From Maritimibacter sp. (GTDB lineage: Bacteria; Pseudomonadota; Alphaproteobacteria; Rhodobacterales; Rhodobacteraceae), in contig JAGRMP010000236.1 in assembly GCA_020441225.1 (NCBI GenBank), forward strand, positions 1-7,682: 7,682 nt of DNA, given 5' to 3'. Under the pieces are notes generated by a model. The model was not told the DNA's origin. It did not search any database and saw nothing but the letters and a program-made list of their open reading frames with translations. This document shows, in pieces, positions 1 through 5,175 of this stretch. Positions within the stretch are counted from its first letter, which is position 1. Each line of letters opens with the position of its first letter. The position numbers and the translations under genes are program-made.

Positions 1-908
1 TCTGGGGCTACAAGCTCGCCGTGCGCGACGTGACCGGCGTGCCGGTGGTCAAGGCGCTGGAAGGCCCGATGCGGATCCAGCCCGAAGAGCCGGGCGGCGT
101 GGTCGCCCCGCACCAGGGGCTTGCGGTCAACGACGTCGCCGCCCTCGGCACCAGCGCCGGGCCGGTCGACCAGCTCCGGCTGGCGCCGCCGGTTGCCGAG
201 CTGACCGAAGAGGATGTCCCGGCCCATGCCGGGGGCCTTGCCGACCCGCTGGCCGCGACCGGGGTGACCCGCTCGGCCGAAAACCCGGCCACGGCGCCCT
301 TGCCGTCGAACGGCGGCGAGATCAACGCCGATGCCGCCGTGGCCGAAGCGCTGGGTCTGACCGATATTCCCGGGCTCGATGCGACGTTCGACACCGCGCC
401 CTCGGGCGTCGGCGCGATCGAGGTGATTCCAGAGAGCGTGCCGGGCGTTACCCGCTCGCCGCGCCCGATGCCCAAACCCGCGGGCTTCGCGCCGTTGCCC
501 GAAATCACCGCCGCGATCAACGCGGTGAACGTCTCGGCCGCGGCCGACCGGCCCGCGCCGGCCCGCCCCGGCGACCCGGCCGCGGCAGCGCCAACCGTGG
601 TGCTCGGTCAGGAAATCGATCCGGCCGCGGTCGATCCGGCTGCGCGCCTGGTGCAGCTCGGCGCTTTTCAGAGCCCGGACGAGGCCCGTGCGGGATGGCA
701 GGAGATCGCGGCGCAGAACCCGCAATTGTTCGACAACCGCAACTGGACCATCGAGCGCCGCGAAGCCGGCGGCACGCCGTTCTACCGGCTGCGCGCCATG
801 GGCTTCGGCGGGTTGCAGGACGCGCGCGCCTTCTGCGCCGCGCTGGTCGCCGCGAAGGGCACCTGCGTGCCGGTGGTCGACAATGCGGCCGAGACGGCCG
901 CCAACTGA
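1..908 (+). CDS. SPOR domain-containing protein, C-terminal part (5' end outside window)
   Basis: The frame is open from the left edge (first full codon at 3) to TGA at 906-908, giving 301 visible residues; the GTG at 21 is probably internal, because coding-like sequence (WGYKLAV) precedes it. The last ~80 residues (about 215-293 of the visible part) form a SPOR domain: it opens RLVQLGAFQSPDEA, continues through FYRLRAMGFGGLQDARAFCAAL and ends CVPVVDN. SPOR domains bind denuded peptidoglycan glycan strands, typically at the division septum, and such proteins are usually anchored by an N-terminal membrane helix, which would lie outside the window. The middle (about 30-210) is Pro/Ala-rich low-complexity sequence, probably a periplasmic linker. 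The stop overlaps the nagZ start (TGATG), indicating translational coupling. The domain call is secure; the specific cellular role is inferred. Confidence 0.88.
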   Translation, partial: WGYKLAVRDVTGVPVVKALEGPMRIQPEEPGGVVAPHQGLAVNDVAALGTSAGPVDQLRLAPPVAELTEEDVPAHAGGLADPLAATGVTRSAENPATAPLPSNGGEINADAAVAEALGLTDIPGLDATFDTAPSGVGAIEVIPESVPGVTRSPRPMPKPAGFAPLPEITAAINAVNVSAAADRPAPARPGDPAAAAPTVVLGQEIDPAAVDPAARLVQLGAFQSPDEARAGWQEIAAQNPQLFDNRNWTIERREAGGTPFYRLRAMGFGGLQDARAFCAALVAAKGTCVPVVDNAAETAAN

Positions 909-1924
909 TGTCCGGCGCCGGAGCCGCGATCTTCGGCTGCGAAGGCCTGCGCCTGTCCCGCGAAGAGGCGCGGTTCTTCCAGGGTGCCGATCCTTTCGGC
1001 TTCATCCTGTTCGCCCGCAACGTCGAAAGCCCCGACCAGCTCCGCTGGTTGACCACCGAACTGCGCGAAGCGGTCGGCTGGGAGGCGCCGATCTTCATCG
1101 ATCAGGAGGGCGGTCGCGTCGCACGGATGCGCGCGCCCCACTGGCGCGACTGGCTGCCGCCGCTCGAACAGGTGGCGCAGAACAAGCGCGGCGCGGCGCG
1201 CGCGATGCAGATCCGCTACCGGATTATTGCCGACGAGCTGCGCGCGGTGGGGATCGACGGCAATTGCGCCCCGATCGCCGATCTCGCCTATCCCGAGACC
1301 CACCCGATCCTGAAGAACCGCTGTTACGGCGACGACGTGGTGCGGGTCGCCGACATTGCCGCCGCCGTCGCGGTCGGCCTCGTCGAGGGCGGCGTGCTGC
1401 CGGTGGTCAAGCACATCCCCGGCCATGGCCGCGCCCAGGTCGACAGCCACGAGGGGCTGCCCCGGGTCAAGGCCAAGGCCAAACAGCTCCGGGTGACCGA
1501 TTTCCTCGCCTTCCAGACCGTCGCCGGGCTGCCGATGGCGATGACCGCGCATGTGGTCTACGAGGCGCTCGACCCCGACAACCCCGCCACCACTTCGGCC
1601 AAGGTCATCGGCCAGATCCGCGATACCATCGGCTTCAAGGGCCTGCTCATGACCGACGACATCTCGATGGGCGCGCTCTCCGGCCCGATCGAGACCCGCG
1701 CCCGCGCCGCGCTGGAGGCGGGCTGCGATATCGTGCTGCACTGCAACGCAAAGCGCGACGAGATGCAGGCCGTCGCCGGGGCCGCAGGGCTCATGAGCCC
1801 GGCCGCACGGGCGCGCGCGGAAGACGCGCTCGGCTGGCGGCGCGACCCGGAGCCCGTTGACATTGCGGCGCTGGAAGCCGAATTTCGGGCCTTGATGACC
1901 GGAGAAGCCCCCGGGGACATTTGA
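908..1924 (+). CDS. nagZ: beta-N-acetylhexosaminidase NagZ (glycoside hydrolase family 3)
   Basis: A 338-aa protein, the normal length for single-domain Gram-negative NagZ. It removes N-acetylglucosamine from GlcNAc-1,6-anhydro-MurNAc muropeptides in the cytoplasm during peptidoglycan recycling. Visible family motifs are FIDQEGGRVARM (63-74), KHIPGHG (168-174) followed by D179-S-H181, which is the Asp/His acid-base dyad of NagZ, and MTDDISMGAL (248-257), in which D250 is the expected nucleophile. There is no signal peptide, fitting a cytosolic enzyme. The ATG at 908 is chosen because it overlaps the stop of the SPOR gene and places the conserved IFGCEGLRLS segment at the N-terminus; the open frame continues upstream to 695 but only as a shadow of the SPOR gene. 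The NagZ product can act as a cell-wall stress signal in species with AmpR; nothing here shows whether that applies. Confidence 0.96.
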   Translation: MSGAGAAIFGCEGLRLSREEARFFQGADPFGFILFARNVESPDQLRWLTTELREAVGWEAPIFIDQEGGRVARMRAPHWRDWLPPLEQVAQNKRGAARAMQIRYRIIADELRAVGIDGNCAPIADLAYPETHPILKNRCYGDDVVRVADIAAAVAVGLVEGGVLPVVKHIPGHGRAQVDSHEGLPRVKAKAKQLRVTDFLAFQTVAGLPMAMTAHVVYEALDPDNPATTSAKVIGQIRDTIGFKGLLMTDDISMGALSGPIETRARAALEAGCDIVLHCNAKRDEMQAVAGAAGLMSPAARARAEDALGWRRDPEPVDIAALEAEFRALMTGEAPGDI

Positions 1925-1938
1925 CCCCGCCGCCGCCC

Positions 1939-2721
1939 ATGCAGAACGACGATTTCCAACCCGACGTGCTCAGCGTCTCGGAGCGCCTTGCCGCCGAGGC
2001 GCTGATCGTCGATGTCGATGGCTTCGAGGGGCCGCTCGATCTGTTGCTGACGCTCGGGCGGACGCAGAAGGTCGATCTGCGCAAGGTCTCGATCCTCGGC
2101 CTCGCCGAGCAATACCTGGTGTTCATCGAAAAGGCGCGGGAACTGCGGCTGGAGCTTGCCGCCGATTACCTCGTCATGGCCGCCTGGCTCGCCTTCCTGA
2201 AATCGCGCCTGCTGTTGCCGCCGGACCCGACCGAAGACGGCCCCTCGGGCGAGGAACTGGCGGCGCATCTCGCCTACCAGCTCGAACGGCTCCAGGCGAT
2301 GCGCGACGCCGCCGCCCGGCTCATGGGCCGCGACCAGCGCGGCCGCGAGTTCTTCGCCCGCGGCGTGCCCGAGGACGTGACCCGCACCCGCCGGGTGAGC
2401 TACACGGCCACGCTGATGGACCTGATGCAGGCCTATGCAAGGATCCGCACCAAGGACGAGTTCCGCCCCTTCGTCATGGACCGCGACAACCTGATGACGA
2501 TGGAAGAGGCGCTCGACCGGATGCGCGGGCTGATCGGCTTTGCCGGCGAATGGTCGGACCTCAACTCCTGGCTGCCCGAGGGCTGGGAGACCGACCCGGT
2601 GCGCCGCCGTACCGCCACCGCCGCCACCTTTGCCGCCTCGCTGCAGCTGGTGAAGGAAGGCCAGCTCGAACTGCGCCAGGGCGAGACCTTTGCGCCGATC
2701 CAGATACGGAAGAAGCATTGA
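1939..2721 (+). CDS. scpA: segregation and condensation protein A (kleisin)
   Basis: A 260-aa protein from this start. ScpA is the kleisin that bridges the SMC ATPase heads and recruits ScpB, forming the SMC-ScpAB complex that organises and segregates the chromosome. Family features are FEGPLDLLLTL (29-39), AADYLVMAAWLAFLKSRLLLP (about 74-94, the conserved N-domain helix), and a C-terminal winged-helix segment ending FAASLQLVKEGQLELRQGETFAPIQI. The start is uncertain. An in-frame TTG at 1921 overlaps the nagZ stop (TTGA) and would add six residues (MTPPPP); a GGGGA at 1913-1917 and a GGAGA at 1901-1905 lie upstream of it, while the ATG at 1939 has no clear ribosome-binding site. I give the ATG as the conservative choice. 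The 3' end overlaps the scpB start (TGATG), so the partners are probably made in a coupled fashion. Confidence 0.95.
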   Translation: MQNDDFQPDVLSVSERLAAEALIVDVDGFEGPLDLLLTLGRTQKVDLRKVSILGLAEQYLVFIEKARELRLELAADYLVMAAWLAFLKSRLLLPPDPTEDGPSGEELAAHLAYQLERLQAMRDAAARLMGRDQRGREFFARGVPEDVTRTRRVSYTATLMDLMQAYARIRTKDEFRPFVMDRDNLMTMEEALDRMRGLIGFAGEWSDLNSWLPEGWETDPVRRRTATAATFAASLQLVKEGQLELRQGETFAPIQIRKKH

Positions 2722-3380
2722 TGGCCGAGACCGACGAACCGATCCAGGAAGAAAGCCTGTTCGAAGCGCCGCCGATGGGCGAGCAGGAACGCATGGTCGA
2801 GGCCGTGCTGTTTGCCTCCTCCGAACCGGTGACGGTGGCCGAGCTGTCGGCCCGGATGCCGCACGGGTCGGACCCGGCCGAAGCGCTCGTGCACCTGCGC
2901 AAACGCTACGAGGGGCGGGGCATACGCGTGGTCAAGGTCGGCGACGCCTGGGCGATCCGCACCGCGCCCGACCTCGGCTTCCTGATGCACAAGGAGGTGG
3001 TCGAGACCCGCAAGCTCTCGCGCGCCGCGATCGAGACGCTGGCGATCATCGCCTATCACCAGCCGGTGACCCGCGCCGAAATCGAGGAAATCCGCGGCGT
3101 CGCCGTCAGCCGGGGCACCGTCGATCTGCTGATCGAGCTCGAATGGATCCGCTTCGGGCGGCGGCGGATGACCCCGGGGCGACCGGTGACCTTCGTGGTC
3201 ACGCAGGAGTTTCTCGACCACTTCGGGCTCGAAAGCGCGCGCGACCTGCCGGGGCTCAAGGAGCTGCGCGCCGCCGGGCTTCTCGACAACCGCCTGCCGC
3301 CGGGCGCGGCGCTGGGGGACGGGGACGAGGACGAAGACCTCGGCGACGAGGACCAGGACGATCTGTTCGAAGAGGATTGA
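2721..3380 (+). CDS. scpB: segregation and condensation protein B
   Basis: A 219-aa protein. ScpB is a dimeric tandem winged-helix protein that binds the ScpA kleisin in the SMC condensin complex. The characteristic N-domain start EQERMVEAVLFASSEPVTVAELSARMP lies at about 21-47. The highly conserved LSRAAIETLAIIAYHQPVTRAEIEEIRGVAVSRGTVDLLIELEWI block follows at about 98-142. The tail from about 199 is almost entirely Asp/Glu/Gly (GDGDEDEDLGDEDQDD), an acidic extension common in alphaproteobacterial ScpB. The ATG at 2721 overlaps the scpA stop and follows a strong Shine-Dalgarno (GGAAGAAG, 2708-2715). I see no clear Rho-independent terminator after the stop. This appears to be the last gene of the SPOR-nagZ-scpA-scpB unit. 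Confidence 0.96.
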   Translation: MAETDEPIQEESLFEAPPMGEQERMVEAVLFASSEPVTVAELSARMPHGSDPAEALVHLRKRYEGRGIRVVKVGDAWAIRTAPDLGFLMHKEVVETRKLSRAAIETLAIIAYHQPVTRAEIEEIRGVAVSRGTVDLLIELEWIRFGRRRMTPGRPVTFVVTQEFLDHFGLESARDLPGLKELRAAGLLDNRLPPGAALGDGDEDEDLGDEDQDDLFEED

Positions 3381-3520
3381 CGGTAGGGCCGGGCCCACCG
3401 AGGCGCGCAGCGCCGAGGCCCCCTTGGCCCCCGAGGCGCCTTTGCCCTGCAATTGCTGAGCTGGCGCCATATTCCCTGCACGAATCCGCGCTAGGGAGAA
3501 CCGGCCCGAAGGAGCCCCAC
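3381..3520. other. intergenic gap scpB to small basic gene, GC-rich with short repeats
   Basis: The first half carries three copies of CGAGGC (3399-3404, 3414-3419 and 3432-3437) and a short hairpin GGCGC-GCA-GCGCC (3402-3414). No T-tract follows, so it is not a convincing intrinsic terminator. The second half (3441-3520) is less GC-rich and looks like a promoter and leader for the next gene. Confidence 0.4.
3447..3475 (+). promoter_or_regulatory. weak candidate sigma70-type promoter for the small basic gene
   Basis: CTGCAA (3447-3452), a 17-nt spacer and TATTCC (3470-3475) lie 45 nt ahead of the ATG at 3521, in the only relatively A/T-rich patch of the gap. Agreement with consensus is modest (the -10 matches only its first three bases). 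The location is right, but the call is tentative. Confidence 0.25.
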
Positions 3521-3742
3521 ATGAACGCCGAGCGCCTCATCTCCATGATCCTGCGCCAGCTCACCCGCAAGCTGGTCAACCGCGGTGTCGATGCCGGGAT
3601 CGACCTTGCCGCCCGGCGGGGCCGGTCGGCGGAAGAGATGACACCGCAAGAGCGCGCCCGGGCCCGGCAGGCGTCTCAAAGCGCGAAACAGACCGCCAAA
3701 CGCGCCCGGCAGGCGGCCCGGCTGGTGCGCCGGTTGCGCTGA
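3521..3742 (+). CDS. small, strongly basic hypothetical protein (73 aa)
   Basis: It starts with ATG after an excellent ribosome-binding site (AAGGAG, 3509-3514, six bases before the ATG) and ends at TGA 3740-3742. The start MNAERLISMILRQLTRKLVNRG looks like an amphipathic helix; GVDAGIDLAARRGRSAEEMTPQERARA follows, then a helical Arg/Ala/Gln-rich end (about 46-73) with basic residues every three or four positions. About 20 residues are Arg or Lys, so the predicted charge is very positive. There is no signal peptide or transmembrane segment. I recall similar short basic proteins in Rhodobacterales but know no function for them. The high charge would suit nucleic-acid or membrane binding, which is inference only. 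It sits 140 bp after scpB with its own apparent leader and probably its own transcript. Confidence 0.75.
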   Translation: MNAERLISMILRQLTRKLVNRGVDAGIDLAARRGRSAEEMTPQERARARQASQSAKQTAKRARQAARLVRRLR

Positions 3743-3761
3743 GCGCGCCTCCCTTTTTCTT
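3724..3761 (+). terminator. candidate intrinsic terminator of the small basic gene
   Basis: GGTGCGC (3724-3730) can pair with GCGCGCC (3743-3749) through seven pairs, one of them a G-U wobble, around a 12-nt loop containing the stop codon. The T-rich run TCCCTTTTTCTT (3750-3761) follows at once. The stem overlaps the last codons of the gene, which is unusual but workable. Confidence 0.4.
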
Positions 3762-3782
3762 GGGTCAAATACTCAACGCGGC

Positions 3783-3801
3783 GTCACGCCTTGGGCGTGA
3801 C
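3783..3801. repeat. perfect 8-bp hairpin between convergent genes
   Basis: GTCACGCC (3783-3790), loop TTG, GGCGTGAC (3794-3801) form a perfect GC-rich stem. It lies between the small basic gene (rightward) and dcd (leftward). Neither strand has a T-tract straight after the stem, so it may be a bidirectional transcription or exonuclease barrier, or a dispersed intergenic palindrome, rather than a classical intrinsic terminator. Confidence 0.55.
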
Positions 3802-3854
3802 TCCGGCCCAACGGGTGTGCCGCCCCGGCGCGCGACGCTCGACACCGGCCCCGG

Positions 3855-4961
3855 TCAGGCCCCGGGCGCGCGGAAATGCTTGGACAGCTTCAGCCCCTGG
3901 CCCTGGTAGTTCGACTTGATCCCCGCGCCGTAGAGCGTTTCGGGCACTTCGGCCATGCGCTCGTAGACCAGCCGCCCGACCACTTGCCCGTGTTCGAGCG
4001 CGAAGGGGGCCTCGTGGCAGCGCACTTCGAGCACCCCGCGCGAGCCCGCGCCGCCCGCCGCGTCATGGCCGAAGCCGGGATCGAAAAAGCCCGCGTAATG
4101 CACCCGGAACTCGCCGACCATGGCGAGGTAGGGTGCCATCTCGGCGGCGCAATCGGGCGGGATATGCACCGCCTCGCGGCTCACCAGGATGTAGAAGGCG
4201 CCGGGGTCGAGGATGATCCGGCCGTCGCGCGCATGGATCGGCTCCCAGAACTCCGCCGGGTCGTAATGGCCGATCCGATCGAGGTCGATCACCCCGGTAT
4301 GGGGCTTGGCCCGGTAGCCGACGAGATCGCCCGCCCTGGGGCGCAGATCGACCGAGAAGGCGAGCCCGTGGTCGATCACCGCCGTGCCGTCGACCAGCTT
4401 GCTCTCGGCATGGCGGGCGCGCAGATCCGCGTCCGAGAGCACAGCCTGGCCCGCCCGGAACCGGATCTGGTTGAGCCGCATCCCCGGGCGCACCAGGACC
4501 GAGAAGCTCTGCGGGCAGATCTCGGCGTAGAGCGGCCCGTCGTAGCCCGGCGCGATCCGGTCGAACTCGACCCCGTCGTCGGTGATGAGGCGGGTGAGCA
4601 GATCGAGCCGCCCGGTGGAGCTCTTCGCATTGGCGACGGCGGTCACGCCCGCGGGCAGCCGCAGCCGTTCCATCAGCGGCACCACGTAGACCGCGCCTTT
4701 TTCGAGCACCGCGCCGTTGCCGAGCGAGAAGCTGTGCATGGTGAACTCTTCGAGCCGGTCTTCCACCCGGTTGCCGTTGCCCGCGAGGAACGAGGCGCGG
4801 ACCCGGTAGGCGGTGGCGCCCAGGCGCAGATCGAGCGAGGCGGGCTGGATCTGGTCGGGGAGAATCGGCGGCGTGGCGTCCAGTGTTCCGGCCTCGATCA
4901 TCGCCGAGAGGGCCTGCGCGGGCAGAACGCCGGTACCGAAGGCAGAGGTGCCGTTGGACAT
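3855..4961 (-). CDS. dcd: 2'-deoxycytidine 5'-triphosphate deaminase, long duplicated form
   Basis: A 368-aa protein that deaminates dCTP to dUTP, feeding thymidylate synthesis through dUTPase. It is about twice the length of the ~190-aa E. coli Dcd and matches the double-domain form found in alphaproteobacteria. The first half carries the family motifs QPASLDLRLG (39-48), AKSSTGRLDL (112-121, the Ser/Arg active-site segment) and APGYDGPLYAEI (137-148, with E147 at the expected general-base position). The second half repeats the fold (AGFFDPGFG, then GVLEVRCHEAPFALEHGQVVGRLVYERM), but the place of the SSxxR segment reads DCAAEMAPY. The ATG at 4961 follows GGGAGGG with a spacing of about four bases. 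It lies 65 bp downstream of tRNA-Pro on the same strand with no obvious terminator between, and faces the small basic gene. Confidence 0.94.
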   Translation of the reverse strand: MSNGTSAFGTGVLPAQALSAMIEAGTLDATPPILPDQIQPASLDLRLGATAYRVRASFLAGNGNRVEDRLEEFTMHSFSLGNGAVLEKGAVYVVPLMERLRLPAGVTAVANAKSSTGRLDLLTRLITDDGVEFDRIAPGYDGPLYAEICPQSFSVLVRPGMRLNQIRFRAGQAVLSDADLRARHAESKLVDGTAVIDHGLAFSVDLRPRAGDLVGYRAKPHTGVIDLDRIGHYDPAEFWEPIHARDGRIILDPGAFYILVSREAVHIPPDCAAEMAPYLAMVGEFRVHYAGFFDPGFGHDAAGGAGSRGVLEVRCHEAPFALEHGQVVGRLVYERMAEVPETLYGAGIKSNYQGQGLKLSKHFRAPGA

Positions 4962-5026
4962 GATCCCTCCCGGGTCCCTTCAGCGCGGCGGTTTGGAGGA
5001 GGGTGCCGGCTTTTCGGCGGTGGTTA

Positions 5027-5103
5027 TGGTCGGGCTAGCAGGACTTGAACCTGCGACCTTCCGTCCCCCAGACGGACGCGCTACCAGACTGCGCCATAGC
5101 CCG
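5027..5103 (-). tRNA. tRNA-Pro, anticodon GGG, CCA encoded
   Basis: Read on the minus strand this is a complete 77-nt cloverleaf. The acceptor stem CGGGCTA/TAGCCCG pairs perfectly. The D-arm stem GCGC/GCGC encloses AGTCTGGTA. The anticodon stem TCCGT/ACGGA carries the 7-nt loop CTGGGGG, giving anticodon GGG. The variable loop is AGGTC, and the T-arm is GCAGG-TTCAAGT-CCTGC. Discriminator A and a genomically encoded CCA (5027-5029) follow. GGG reads the proline codons CCC and CCU, abundant in this GC-rich genome. Confidence 0.97.
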
Positions 5104-5114
5104 ACGTGAGGCTC

Positions 5115-5142
5115 TTCATACCGGTTTTGCCGCGCGGGGCAA
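5115..5142 (-). promoter_or_regulatory. candidate promoter for tRNA-Pro (possibly also dcd)
   Basis: On the minus strand TTGCCC (5142-5137), a 16-nt spacer and TATGAA (5120-5115) lie with the -10 ending 11 nt before the tRNA 5' end, a typical tRNA-promoter geometry. The -35 overlaps an inverted repeat TTGCC-N6-GGCAA (5127-5142). This repeat could also form a weak hairpin at the end of the merR-like transcript. Confidence 0.5.
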
Positions 5143-5175
5143 GCGCGAATGCACGCCGAAAGCACGGCAAATCGC

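Noticed and set aside
782..1741. 319-codon minus-strand frame opposite nagZ
   Set aside because: It is antisense to conserved catalytic motifs of NagZ and has no family similarity I can recognise.
1558..2718. 386-codon minus-strand frame opposite nagZ and scpA
   Set aside because: It spans two unrelated genes in antisense, with His/Gln/Arg-rich composition typical of a shadow frame.
3402..3414. Intrinsic terminator after scpB
   Set aside because: The stem GGCGC-GCA-GCGCC is short and no T-run follows.
3876..5048. 390-codon open frame on the plus strand opposite dcd
   Set aside because: It runs antisense to a clear dCTP deaminase and into the tRNA gene, has no recognisable motif, and is explained by high GC at third codon positions.
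5097..5175. Rho-independent terminator after the merR-like gene
   Set aside because: Only weak 4-5 bp stems without a T-tract are visible; the TTGCC/GGCAA repeat is better explained as part of the tRNA promoter region.
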